Source: Allobosea sp. OK403 (lineage in GTDB: Bacteria > Pseudomonadota > Alphaproteobacteria > Rhizobiales > Beijerinckiaceae). From it: 64,000 nt of DNA. The position numbers were made by a program, and so were the translations under genes. The DNA is taken from NCBI RefSeq assembly GCF_900113835.1, contig NZ_FOQV01000002.1, positions 744,001-808,000 of the forward strand, given 5' to 3'. The notes beneath the pieces are model-generated. The model was not told the origin of the DNA, searched no databases, and saw nothing but the letters and a program-made list of their open reading frames with translations. Positions 53,592 to 62,183 of this stretch are shown one piece after another (the first letter of the stretch is position 1; every line of letters begins with the position of its first letter).

Positions 53592-55778
53592 TCACAAAAA
53601 GCTCTGCGGATCGACATCGACCGCGACTCTGACCGAGCCTTTCGGCTTCGGCCCGCGCTTGAGCCAGGCCCGCAGATAATCCTGCAGATTGACCTCGCGC
53701 GTCGTCTTGACGATCAAGCGCACGCGGTGGCGCCCGCGCAGCACCGCGAGCGGCGCCTCCGCCGGCCCCAACACTGACACGCCGTCAGGCGCATCGGCAC
53801 AGCGCGCCAGCGCACGCGCATGCCCCTCCGCCTCCGCCGCCGTATTGGCCGACACGATCAGCCCAGCCAGCCGGCCGAAAGGCGGCAGGCCAGCCGCCTC
53901 ACGTGAAGCGGTCTCGGCGGCGTAGAACCGCTCCGGATCGCCCGAGATCAGCGCCTTCAGCACGGGATGCCCGGGATCATGCGTCTGCAGCAGCGCACGG
54001 CCTGGCCGTTCGCCGCGCCCAGCCCGGCCCGTCACCTGTCGCAGCACCTGGAAGGTCCGCTCAGCCGCGCGCGGATCGCCCGAGGTCAGGCCGAGATCGG
54101 CATCGACCACGCCGACCAGGGTCATGCCCGGAAAATTGTGGCCCTTGGCGACGAGCTGCGTGCCGATGACGATATCGAACTCGCCCGATGCAACCGCCAT
54201 CAGCTCCTGCTTCAAGCGTTCGGTGCCGCCGGGAAAATCGCTGGAGAGCACGATGCCCCGCGCCTGCGGAAACAGCGTTGCGACCTCCTCGGCCAGGCGC
54301 TCGACACCCGGCCCGCAGGCCGAGAGGCTCTCAGTCGCATGGCAGGACGGGCATTCATGCGGCCGGCGCTCGACATGGCCGCAATGATGGCAGACCAGCG
54401 CCCGCCGGAAGCGATGGTCGACCAGCCAGGCCGAACAGTTCGGGCATTGGAAACGGTGGCCGCAATCGCGGCACAGCGTCAGCGGCGCATAGCCGCGCCG
54501 GTTGAGGAAGAGCAGCGACTGTTCCTTGGCCTCCAGATTGTCCTGGATCGCCTTAATCAGCGCCCCCGAGATCCAGCGCCCGCGCTCGGGCTTGTCCTTA
54601 CGCAGATCGACCAGCCCCAGCGTCGGCAATTCGCGCCCGCCGAAGCGCTCGGGCAGCTTGAGATGCGTGTAGCGGCCGCGTTCGGCATTGACGCGCGTCT
54701 CCAGCGAGGGCGTCGCCGAGGTCAGGATGACCGGCGCGTTCTCGATGCGCCCGCGCACCACGGCCATGTCGCGGGCATGATAGCTGACGCCATCTTCTTG
54801 CTTATACGCGGCCTCATGCTCCTCATCGACGACGATCAGGCCGAGATCGCGATAGGGCAGGAACAGGGCCGAGCGCGCACCCGCCACCACCCTGGCCTCG
54901 CCGCTCGCGATCGCCGCCTGCAACCGCTCGCGCTTGCGGCCCGTCACAGCCGAATGCCAGAGGCCCGGCCTGACCCCGAAGCGCGCCTCAAAACGGTCGA
55001 TGAACTGCGCCGTCAGCGCGATCTCCGGCATCAGGATCAGGCTCTGGCGGCCCTGCCGGATCGCCTGTGCCACCGCCTCGAAATAGACCTCGGTCTTGCC
55101 CGAGCCGGTGACGCCCTCGAGCAGGGTCACGCCGAACACCGCGGCCTGAACCGAAGCCACGAGCTCCTTGGCCGCCGCCGCCTGCCCCGCCGACAGGACT
55201 GGCTGCGCGTGATCGGGATCGGGCATCGCCGCAACGGCGTCGCGCGGCAGCGCCTCGACGCTGAAGGTGCCGGCATCGACCAATGAGTCGATCACCGCCA
55301 TGCTGACAGAGGCTGCCTCCGCCAGCGCCGCCTTGCCCGTCAGCAAACCGCCCTCGGCGGCGGCGATGGCGCGGGCGCGGGCCGGCGTCATGCGGGCGGG
55401 CGGCGCGCCGACGAGGCGGACGCCGAGCTTGGGCCGCTCCGGCGTATCGTCGGGCTGCCGGCGCAGCACCAGCGCCAACACTGAGCCTTTCGGGGCAAGT
55501 GTGTACCAGGCGACCCAGTCGACCAGCTTCATCAGAGCGGGATCGAGCGGCGGCATGTCGACCCGGCCCGTCACCCGCTTGAGATTGCCGCCGCGCCCGG
55601 AGCCCAGGTTCCAGACCACGCCCACGGTCTCGCGCGGGCCGAGTGGAACCTGCACGACATCACCGGGCTTGAGCGCAAGCCCGTTCGGCACCGCATAGCT
55701 ATAGGCCTGGTCGAGCCCGAGTGGGATCAGCACGTCGACCGTGCCGCCGCCTTCCCCGCTGTCTGGCTCATCGTTCAT
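53592..55778 (-). CDS. priA: Primosomal protein N' (replication restart helicase)
   Basis: A protein of 728 residues. Walker A is GVTGSGKTEVYF and the DEEH helicase box is LIVVDEEHEAAYKQEDG. The zinc motifs are CRDCGHRFQCPNC and CHHCGHVERRPHECPSC. Motifs V and VI include IGTQLVAKGHNFPG and QVTGRAGRG. It reloads DnaB at stalled forks. The start is ATG 55778 (MNDEPDSGEGG); the upstream extension lies within a hairpin repeat. The order xerC-priA-atp is common in Hyphomicrobiales. Confidence 0.96.
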   Translation of the reverse strand: MNDEPDSGEGGGTVDVLIPLGLDQAYSYAVPNGLALKPGDVVQVPLGPRETVGVVWNLGSGRGGNLKRVTGRVDMPPLDPALMKLVDWVAWYTLAPKGSVLALVLRRQPDDTPERPKLGVRLVGAPPARMTPARARAIAAAEGGLLTGKAALAEAASVSMAVIDSLVDAGTFSVEALPRDAVAAMPDPDHAQPVLSAGQAAAAKELVASVQAAVFGVTLLEGVTGSGKTEVYFEAVAQAIRQGRQSLILMPEIALTAQFIDRFEARFGVRPGLWHSAVTGRKRERLQAAIASGEARVVAGARSALFLPYRDLGLIVVDEEHEAAYKQEDGVSYHARDMAVVRGRIENAPVILTSATPSLETRVNAERGRYTHLKLPERFGGRELPTLGLVDLRKDKPERGRWISGALIKAIQDNLEAKEQSLLFLNRRGYAPLTLCRDCGHRFQCPNCSAWLVDHRFRRALVCHHCGHVERRPHECPSCHATESLSACGPGVERLAEEVATLFPQARGIVLSSDFPGGTERLKQELMAVASGEFDIVIGTQLVAKGHNFPGMTLVGVVDADLGLTSGDPRAAERTFQVLRQVTGRAGRGERPGRALLQTHDPGHPVLKALISGDPERFYAAETASREAAGLPPFGRLAGLIVSANTAAEAEGHARALARCADAPDGVSVLGPAEAPLAVLRGRHRVRLIVKTTREVNLQDYLRAWLKRGPKPKGSVRVAVDVDPQSFL

Positions 55779-55790
55779 GGCCGCGTGTCT

Positions 55791-55899
55791 AGAGCATTGC
55801 GCGAAAAAGTGGGTACCGGTTTTTCGCATGAGCAATGCTCTGAACTTTTGGAACCGATCACGTCGGTTTCGGACGATTCCGTCCGAAACCGACGTGATC
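55791..55899. repeat. Two hairpin repeats upstream of priA
   Basis: 55791-55841 pairs AGAGCATTGC with GCAATGCTCT around GCGAAAAAGTGGGTACCGG. 55856-55899 pairs GATCACGTCGGTTTCGGAC with GTCCGAAACCGACGTGATC. This is the reversed pair of 40459-40575. It begins 13 bp before the priA start codon, so it would be in the 5' leader. Confidence 0.88.
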
Positions 55900-55955
55900 T
55901 AGCATCGATTCGCGACCTGTTAAGGCAGGGGCGTCATGCTTCGCCGAACCACTGC

Positions 55956-56054
55956 GTCATGCTCGCCCTTGTGGCGAGCATCCACGTCTTGCCCCCCTCG
56001 ACGGAAAAGGCGCGGTTCAAAGACGTGGATGGTCGGGACAAGCCCGACCATGAC
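55956..56054. repeat. GTCAT...ATGAC repeat, family 2
   Basis: Two hairpins (GCTCGCC/GGCGAGC; GGTCGGG/CCCGACC) flanked by GTCAT and ATGAC and separated by CCACGTCTT...AAGACGTGG. Related copies: 26637-26765 and 62055-62145. Confidence 0.88.
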
Positions 56055-56068
56055 GGGAGTCCCGAGCC

Positions 56069-56995
56069 TTGACCGATTTCGACATCCTGCGCCGCGACTG
56101 GCTCGCCCATCTGGCGAATGAGCGCCGGCTCTCGCCCAAGACGCTCGAAGCCTATGGCCGCGATCTCGGCCAGTTCTCCGCCTTTCTGGAAGGCCATCTC
56201 GGCGGCCCGGCCTCGCTGACCGACATCGCGGCGCTGAAGCCCTTCGACCTGCGCGCCTTCCTCGGCCAGCGCCGGCGCGAGAATGTCGGCAACCGCACAT
56301 TGATGCGCCAGCTCGCGAGCTTGCGCTCCTTCGCCCGCTTCGGCGAGCGCACCGGCAAGCTGAAAGCCGCAGCCTTCGCCGCGACGCGCGGGCCGCGCAT
56401 CGGCAAGTCGCTGCCGCGCCCGCTCGACGCCCGCGCCGCCAAGGCCGTGACCCAGGTCGACATCCGCGCCGGTGAGGAGCGCGAGGCCTGGGTGCTGGCG
56501 CGCGACGCCGCCGTGCTGGCGCTGCTCTATGGCTGCGGCCTGCGCATCTCGGAGGCGCTGTCGCTGACCCGCGCCCAGGCGCCGATGAGTGCCGGCGACA
56601 GCTTGACGGTAATCGGCAAGGGCCAGAAGACCCGCATGGTCCCCGTGCTGCCGGTCGTGGTGACGGCTATCGCCGAATACATCGCGCTTTGCCCCTGGCG
56701 CCTGCCGCCGGATGGTCCGCTCTTCCTGGGCGTCAAGGGCGGCCCGCTCTCGCCGCGCATCATCCAGCTCGCGGTCGAGGGCTTGCGCGGCGCGCTTGGC
56801 CTGCCCTCCTCGGCAACACCCCATTCTTTGCGCCACTCCTTCGCGACCCATCTGCTGGGTCGCGGCGGCGATCTGCGCGCCATCCAGGAGCTGCTCGGCC
56901 ACGCCTCGCTCTCGACGACGCAGATCTACACCCGCATCGACTCGACGCGATTGATGGCGGCCTATGACGCTGCCCATCCTCGCGCCGGGCGCTGA
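56069..56995 (+). CDS. xerC: Tyrosine recombinase XerC
   Basis: A protein of 308 residues with a TTG start at 56069. The N-terminal SAM-like core-binding domain (LAHLANERRLSPKTLEAYGRDL) precedes the catalytic domain. Active-site residues are R in GCGLRISEAL, HxxR in HSLRHSFATHLLG, H in LGHASLSTTQ and Tyr in QIYTRID. It resolves chromosome dimers at dif with XerD. It is encoded divergently from priA. The family-2 repeat ends 14 bp before the start. Confidence 0.95.
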   Translation: MTDFDILRRDWLAHLANERRLSPKTLEAYGRDLGQFSAFLEGHLGGPASLTDIAALKPFDLRAFLGQRRRENVGNRTLMRQLASLRSFARFGERTGKLKAAAFAATRGPRIGKSLPRPLDARAAKAVTQVDIRAGEEREAWVLARDAAVLALLYGCGLRISEALSLTRAQAPMSAGDSLTVIGKGQKTRMVPVLPVVVTAIAEYIALCPWRLPPDGPLFLGVKGGPLSPRIIQLAVEGLRGALGLPSSATPHSLRHSFATHLLGRGGDLRAIQELLGHASLSTTQIYTRIDSTRLMAAYDAAHPRAGR

Positions 56996-57093
56996 AGCAA
57001 GAGCAGCGTGAAGCCGTTCAGCCGTCATTCACATGTTGCCTTTGAGGAATGACACGGTGTTCAGTCGCGAACCGGGGCTGGGGGAATTGATTC

Positions 57094-57654
57094 ATGTCTG
57101 AGCATTTCGAGGCGCCGGAAGGCGGCAACAAGAAGGTCGCGCTGCTGATCGCCGTACTCGCGCTGCTGCTGGCGCTCGCCGAGATCGGCGGCAAGCAGGC
57201 CGAGAACGAGGCCGTCGCCAAGAATATCGAATCGTCCAATCTGTGGTCCTTCTTCCAGGCCAAGACAATCCGCAGCACCACCTTGAGCACGGCTGCCGAC
57301 GCGATGGAGATCGACCTTACCGCCGCGACCGATCCGGCCATGCGCGAGCGCATGCAAAAGCGCATCGACGACTGGCGGAAGACGGTCGCCCGCTATGACA
57401 GCGAGCCCTCGACCAATGAAGGCCGCAAGGAGCTGACGGCGCGCGCCAAGGAGGCCGAGCACGAGCGCGACAATCTGAAGGCGCGCAACGAGAATTTCGA
57501 AATCGCCTCGGGCCTGCTCCAGATCGGCATCGTCGTCGCCTCGGCCTCGATCATCACCGGCGTCGTCATCCTCGCCTTCGTTGGCGGCGGCCTCGGCGCC
57601 CTGGCCCTTGGCTTCATGGGCCTGGCGATGTTCGCCCCGCACCTGCTGTTCTGA
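57094..57654 (+). CDS. DUF4337 family membrane protein
   Basis: A protein of 186 residues with three hydrophobic segments: about 15-31 (VALLIAVLALLLALAEI), 140-160 and 165-183 (GGGLGALALGFMGLAMFAP). A central charged helical part carries QAKTIRSTTL and RMQKRIDDWRK, as in the DUF4337 family. The function is unknown; the architecture suggests a membrane scaffold or assembly factor. It is not coupled to xerC (99-bp gap). Confidence 0.85.
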   Translation: MSEHFEAPEGGNKKVALLIAVLALLLALAEIGGKQAENEAVAKNIESSNLWSFFQAKTIRSTTLSTAADAMEIDLTAATDPAMRERMQKRIDDWRKTVARYDSEPSTNEGRKELTARAKEAEHERDNLKARNENFEIASGLLQIGIVVASASIITGVVILAFVGGGLGALALGFMGLAMFAPHLLF

Positions 57655-57680
57655 GGCAGAGTTACACCTCTCCTCCGCGC

Positions 57681-57716
57681 GTCATCCCGGGTTTCCCACT
57701 GGTCGCCCGGGATGAC
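57681..57716. repeat. GTCATCCCGGG inverted repeat
   Basis: GTCATCCCGGG (57681-57691) and CCCGGGATGAC (57706-57716) are exact 11-bp arms between the convergent DUF4337 and leuD genes. It may act as a terminator-like structure, but it lacks a T-run. Confidence 0.85.
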
Positions 57717-57740
57717 GCAGCGCTTTCGGTTTCAGTTGGC

Positions 57741-58361
57741 TCAGGCTTTCACTGACGGCCGCGCCCATGGCCGCCTGGCGCCGTCAGCATCGCGAAATCG
57801 CGCGATTTCGCCAGCAAATGACCGCGTCACGTCGATATCGTCCCAGCCATTGAGCAATTGCTCGCGCCAGACCGGATCGATCGCGAAGGTGACCGCGCGA
57901 TTGCCCCAGGCAACCGTCTGCTCCGCGAGATCGATGCTGACCGGCAGGTCCGGAGTCGCGGCCAGGGCCGCCAGCAGATCCTCGATATCGGCCTCGTCGA
58001 GCACCGCCGGCAAAAGACCGTTCTTGACTGCGTTGGACGCGAAGATGTCGCCGAAGGTCGGCGCCAGCACGACGCGGACGCCATGGTCGGCCAGCGCGTA
58101 GACGGCCGCCTCCCGCGACGAGCCCGAGCCGAAATTGCGCCGCGCCACCATGATCTCGGCCCCGCGCCAGACCGGTCGGTTAAGCGGAAAGTCGGGCTTC
58201 TCGACCCCGGCCTCGCCGCGGCGCAGGTCATGCAGCAGAAAGCCGCCATAGCCCTCCGAACGCGGCCGCTTCATGAAGCGCGCCGGGATCAATTGGTCGG
58301 TATCGACGCCGGCAAGGCCAAGCGGGCAAGCAGGCCCCTTGACCTGGGTCAAGGACTTCAC
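57741..58361 (-). CDS. leuD: 3-isopropylmalate dehydratase small subunit (LeuD-type)
   Basis: A protein of 206 residues. The small-subunit swivel domain motifs are VDTDQLIPARFMKRP and ARRNFGSGSSREAAVYALADHGVRVVLAPTFGDIFASNAVKNGLLP. With LeuC it isomerises 2-isopropylmalate to 3-isopropylmalate. Its start overlaps the leuC stop (ATGA at 58358-58361). Given the GntR/ABC context it may be a paralogue acting on a related 2-alkylmalate (inference). Confidence 0.9.
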   Translation of the reverse strand: MKSLTQVKGPACPLGLAGVDTDQLIPARFMKRPRSEGYGGFLLHDLRRGEAGVEKPDFPLNRPVWRGAEIMVARRNFGSGSSREAAVYALADHGVRVVLAPTFGDIFASNAVKNGLLPAVLDEADIEDLLAALAATPDLPVSIDLAEQTVAWGNRAVTFAIDPVWREQLLNGWDDIDVTRSFAGEIARFRDADGARRPWARPSVKA

Positions 58362-59815
58362 GACCGGCCCTCCAGCATCGACCGGACATCGGTGAGATGC
58401 CCGGTCACTGCCGCGGCGGCGACCATGGCCGGCGACATCAGATGGGTGCGGGCGCCCGGCCCTTGCCGGCCGCGGAAATTGCGGTTCGTCGTCGAGGCGC
58501 AGCGCTCACCCGGGGGCACGCTGTCGCCGTTCATGCCGACACACATGGAGCAGCCGGATTCGACCCATTCAAGCCCGGCTGCGATGAAGATGCGATCGAG
58601 CCCCTCCTCCTCGGCCTGCCGCTTAACCTGGCTCGAGCCCGGCGAGACCAAGCCCGGCACACGCGCCTTGCGGCCCGCAAGCACGCTCGCCGCCGCGCGC
58701 AGATCCTCGATGCGGGCGTTGGTGCAGGAACCGATGAAGACACGGTCGACCGCGATCTCGCTCAGCTTCTGCCCCGACCGCAGCCCCATATAGGCGAGCG
58801 CATCGCGCATGGCGGCGGCGCGAGCGTCATCGGCGAGCGCGGCGGGATCGGGCACGCTGGCGCCGATCGGCAGCGCATCCTCCGGGCTCGTCCCCCAGGT
58901 GACGATGGGGGCGATCTGACTTGCATCGATCGTGATCTCGCGATCGACGACGGCACCCGTATCGCTCGGCAGGTGACGCCACGCGGCGATGGCTGCCTCC
59001 AGCGCTGCTCCTTTGGGCGCATAAGGCTTGCCCGCGATCCAGCGGAAAGTCGTCTCATCCGGCGCGATCAGCCCGCAGCGTGCGCCTGCCTCGATCGACA
59101 TGTTGCACATGGTCATGCGGCCCGCCATCGACAGCGCCCGCACCGCCTCGCCAGCATATTCGACAGCATAGCCGCGCGCCCCGTCCGCGCCGATCCTGGC
59201 GATGATGCTGAGGATGAAGTCCTTCGCCCCAACGCCTGGAGCAGGCGTGCCGTCTATGGTGATGCGCATGCGCCTGGGCTTCTTCTGCCAGAGCGTCTGC
59301 GTCATCAGCACATGCGCAACCTCCGAGGCGCCGATGCCGAAGGCATAGGCCCCGAAGGCGCCATGGGTCGAAGTATGACTGTCGCCGCAGACCATGGTCA
59401 GCCCCGGCAGCGTCAGCCCTTGCTCGGGCCCGACGACATGGACGATGCCCTGGCGCGGATCGTTCAGCCCGAAGAGCGTCACCTCATGACGCGCCGTATT
59501 CGCCTCCAGATCGTCGATCATCCGGGCGATCTCGGGATTGGCGATGTGGTCGCGGCCGCGCGTCGGCACGTAATGGTCGGCGATGCCGAAGGTCAGACCG
59601 GGCTCGGCGACCACCCCGTCGCGGCCCGCGACTTGCGCGAAGGCGTGAAACGAACCTTCATGCACGAAATGCCGGTCGATCCAGATCAGCGCATCGCCTG
59701 ACGGCCGCTCGACGACGACATGTGCGTCCCAGAGCTTGTCGAACAGCGTACGCGGTCCAGCTTCGGACTGGCTTCCGCTCTCAGGCGTTCCCGCGGTCAT
59801 GGTTACGGCTGTCAT
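58358..59815 (-). CDS. leuC: 3-isopropylmalate dehydratase large subunit (LeuC-type)
   Basis: A protein of 485 residues from ATG 59815. The aconitase-fold motifs VCGDSHTSTHGAFGAYAFGIG and FIGSCTNARIEDLRAAA, with CSMCVGMNGD, supply the three cysteines of the [4Fe-4S] cluster. It is the catalytic subunit of the dehydratase with LeuD. It is divergent from a GntR-type regulator over a 126-bp promoter region. No leuB or leuA lies nearby, which leaves biosynthetic or catabolic use open. Confidence 0.92.
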   Translation of the reverse strand: MTAVTMTAGTPESGSQSEAGPRTLFDKLWDAHVVVERPSGDALIWIDRHFVHEGSFHAFAQVAGRDGVVAEPGLTFGIADHYVPTRGRDHIANPEIARMIDDLEANTARHEVTLFGLNDPRQGIVHVVGPEQGLTLPGLTMVCGDSHTSTHGAFGAYAFGIGASEVAHVLMTQTLWQKKPRRMRITIDGTPAPGVGAKDFILSIIARIGADGARGYAVEYAGEAVRALSMAGRMTMCNMSIEAGARCGLIAPDETTFRWIAGKPYAPKGAALEAAIAAWRHLPSDTGAVVDREITIDASQIAPIVTWGTSPEDALPIGASVPDPAALADDARAAAMRDALAYMGLRSGQKLSEIAVDRVFIGSCTNARIEDLRAAASVLAGRKARVPGLVSPGSSQVKRQAEEEGLDRIFIAAGLEWVESGCSMCVGMNGDSVPPGERCASTTNRNFRGRQGPGARTHLMSPAMVAAAAVTGHLTDVRSMLEGRS

Positions 59816-59906
59816 CGGGCCTACCCTTTCCACGCCGATCATAGCGACCACACGACGCTTGACGCAAGCAAGTTGTCCTATACGCTAGACAGATAGATGT
59901 TCTGAT

Positions 59907-59915
59907 TGACAGTCA
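59907..59915. promoter_or_regulatory. GntR operator candidate / promoter of the regulator
   Basis: TGACAGTCA is a 9-bp palindrome lying over a TTGACA -35-like hexamer, inside the 126-bp region between leuC and the GntR gene. Nearby TAGACAGATAGATG is AT-rich. The operator assignment is a guess from position and symmetry. Confidence 0.35.
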
Positions 59916-59941
59916 GATCATTCGCCATTGAAAGGCCCCGC

Positions 59942-60715
59942 GTGGACGCTTCGCTCGAACCCCTCAAGGCGCGACGTATCTATCTGCTGCTGCGTGAGCG
60001 CATCGCCAGCGGCGAGATTTCGCCCGGCACGCGCCTGGCGAGCGAGCCGGCCCTGGCGCTGCAGCACGGCGTCTCGCGCGTCACCATCCGCCGCGCGCTC
60101 GACAGCCTCGCGACGGACGGCCTGATCGATCGTCGCGTCGGCGCCGGCACCTTCGTGCGCGAGCCCGAAGCGCCCCGACCGATCGTCGCGGATTTCTCGA
60201 ACATGCTGACCCATCTGGTCGAGATGGGTCGCCGCACCGGCGTGCGCCTGCTCGCCTTCTCCTATGTCCAGCCGCCCGAGGCGGTGGCCCAGGCGCTCGC
60301 GCTTGGCCAGGGCGAGCGCACCCAGCGCTCGGTCCGCGTGCGCCTGATCGACGGCCAGCCCTTCTCCTATCTGACGACGCATGTGCCCGAGCGTATCGGC
60401 CTGACCTATTCGGAAGCCGATCTCGCGACCGTGCCGCTGCTGACGCTGCTCGAACGCTCGGGCGCGTTGGTCGAGCGCGCCAGCCAGGCGATCAGCGCGA
60501 CCCTGGCCGGCCCTGATGTCGCCGAGGCGCTCGGCCTCGAGATCGGCTCGCCGCTCCTGTCCCTGACGCGCGTCGTCCTCGGGCCTGACGGCAACGGCGT
60601 CGAGCATCTGCAGGCGCTCTATCGGCCCGACCGTTACTCCTTCCAGATGGAACTCCACCGCGACGGCGAGGCCGGCGAGAGGCGCTGGTCGCCAGTGCCG
60701 GCCCAGGCCGGCTGA
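59942..60715 (+). CDS. GntR family regulator, HutC/FadR-type effector domain
   Basis: About 257 residues from the GTG at 59942, spaced well from GAAAGG; a TTG at 59906 would add 12 residues. The winged helix reads ARRIYLLLRERIASGEISPGTRLASEPALALQHGVSRVTIRRALDSLATDGLI. The UTRA/HutC effector domain follows (RSVRVRLIDGQPFSYLTTHVPERIG; SPLLSLTRVVLGPDG). It is divergent from leuCD and upstream of the ABC binding-protein gene, so it may control both. The ligand is unknown, perhaps a small hydroxy or keto acid. Confidence 0.9.
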   Translation: MDASLEPLKARRIYLLLRERIASGEISPGTRLASEPALALQHGVSRVTIRRALDSLATDGLIDRRVGAGTFVREPEAPRPIVADFSNMLTHLVEMGRRTGVRLLAFSYVQPPEAVAQALALGQGERTQRSVRVRLIDGQPFSYLTTHVPERIGLTYSEADLATVPLLTLLERSGALVERASQAISATLAGPDVAEALGLEIGSPLLSLTRVVLGPDGNGVEHLQALYRPDRYSFQMELHRDGEAGERRWSPVPAQAG

Positions 60716-60783
60716 TCGCGCGAGACAAGCCCGGCGCCAGACTGGGCCCGACGCACCGCAGACAGAACAGAGGAGAATGTGAG

Positions 60784-62004
60784 ATGATCAGGACCACCGA
60801 GCTTTCCCGCCGCACGCTTTTGACGACGGCGGCGATCGGCGGAGCGGCGACCATCGCCATGCCCGGCCTACTGCGCGCCCAGGCCCCCGCCATCAAGGTC
60901 GGCATCCTGCAGCCCGTCACCGGCGCGCTCGCCTATGACGGCCAGCAGGGCCAGATCGGCGCAGAGGCCGCGATCAAGGCGATCAACGAGGCCGGCGGCA
61001 TCAAGTCGATGGGCGGCGCGAAACTCCAGATGGTCTTCGGCGACGCCCGCTCGACGCCCGAAGGCGGCACGGCCGAGGTCGAGCGCATGCAGGCCGAGGG
61101 CGTGGTCGCGATCGTCGGCGGCTTCGCCTCGCCGATCTGCCTTGCCGCATCCCAGGCCGCCGCGCGCTACGACCTGCCTTATATCGTCGATGTCGGCGTC
61201 GCCGATTCGATCGTCACGCGGGGCCTGAAGAACACCTTCCGCTTCGGCCCCGGCTTCGGCACGGTGACCAAGACCGCGCTCGACAATCTCTCCAAGCTCA
61301 ACGACGCCGCCGGCAAGCCGGCGAAGACCGTCGTGCTGGTGCATGAGGACGGGCTCTTCGGCTCGGGCATGGCCAAGCTGATGCAGGCGGAACTGCCCAA
61401 GCGCGGCTTCGAGGTGCTGGACACGATCGCCCATCCGACGCCGTCGCGCGACATGTCGAATGTCGCGCTCCAGATCCGCGCCAAGAACCCCGACCTCGTC
61501 ATTCCCTCAAGCTATTACGGCGAATTCGCCCTGCTCGCCCGCACCATGCAGCAGCAGCGCATCCGCCCGAAGGGCATCTACGCCGTGCTCAACGGCGCGG
61601 CCTCGAATTTCCGCTTCGTCAAGGAATTCCAGGAGGCCGCCCAGTTCGTGATGGACTGCAACCATTGGCACGATCCGCGCAAGCCTGTCGCGGAAGCGCT
61701 GCGCAAGCAGGTCGAGGCGTCGGGCAAGTTCTGGACTTACAACATCCCGCTCAACTACTCCTGCGTCCAGCTTCTCGCCGACGCGCTGGAGACGGCGGGC
61801 TCCGGCGACAAGGCCAAGCTGACCGCGGCGCTCATGGCCTCGACCTTCGCCGGCCACATCATGCCCTATGGCCCGACCAAGTTCGTCAACGGCCAGAACG
61901 AGGGCGGCGCGCCGGTGAACACGCAGGTGCAGGGCGCCGACATCAAGGTGATCTTCCCGACAGATTTCGCCGACGCCAAGCCGGTATTCCCCGTGCCGGC
62001 GTGA
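60784..62004 (+). CDS. Branched-chain-type ABC transporter substrate-binding protein
   Basis: A protein of 406 residues. A twin-arginine-like leader (ELSRRTLLTTAA) precedes a hydrophobic core ending LRAQAPA. The mature protein reads KVGILQPVTGALAYDGQQGQIGAEAAIKAINEAGG, the LivJ-like start, and AIVGGFASPICLAASQAAARYDLPYIVDVG. It binds an amino acid or a related acid in the periplasm and feeds the LivHM-like permeases that follow. The ribosome site GAGGAGAATG is strong. Confidence 0.92.
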   Translation: MIRTTELSRRTLLTTAAIGGAATIAMPGLLRAQAPAIKVGILQPVTGALAYDGQQGQIGAEAAIKAINEAGGIKSMGGAKLQMVFGDARSTPEGGTAEVERMQAEGVVAIVGGFASPICLAASQAAARYDLPYIVDVGVADSIVTRGLKNTFRFGPGFGTVTKTALDNLSKLNDAAGKPAKTVVLVHEDGLFGSGMAKLMQAELPKRGFEVLDTIAHPTPSRDMSNVALQIRAKNPDLVIPSSYYGEFALLARTMQQQRIRPKGIYAVLNGAASNFRFVKEFQEAAQFVMDCNHWHDPRKPVAEALRKQVEASGKFWTYNIPLNYSCVQLLADALETAGSGDKAKLTAALMASTFAGHIMPYGPTKFVNGQNEGGAPVNTQVQGADIKVIFPTDFADAKPVFPVPA

Positions 62005-62054
62005 AGCGCCGCTATCCTTCTTTCCTCCAGGGGAGAGAAGGGCCCGCCCTACCC

Positions 62055-62145
62055 GTCATGGTCGGGCGTGTCCCGACCATCCACGTCTTCCTTCGTCGAA
62101 GGCAGTGTCCAAGACGTGGATGCTCGGCACAAGGCCGAGCATGAC
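62055..62145. repeat. GTCAT...ATGAC repeat, family 2, in the transporter operon
   Basis: Same form as 55956-56054: hairpins GGTCGGG/CCCGACC and GCTCGGC/GCCGAGC separated by CCACGTCTT and AAGACGTGG. It lies in the 179-bp gap between the binding-protein and first permease genes, where it could set relative expression. Confidence 0.88.
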
Positions 62146-62183
62146 GCGAGAGGCTCCGGCCGAAGTCACCCAACGAAAATCGA

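Noticed and set aside
56069-56995. xerC as the island's integrase
   Set aside because: It lies 36 kb away, next to priA, in the conserved housekeeping position, with standard XerC features.
58397-59701. 434-codon frame antisense to leuC
   Set aside because: Composition is Arg/Gly/His-rich and no protein motif is seen; leuC carries its cluster cysteines.
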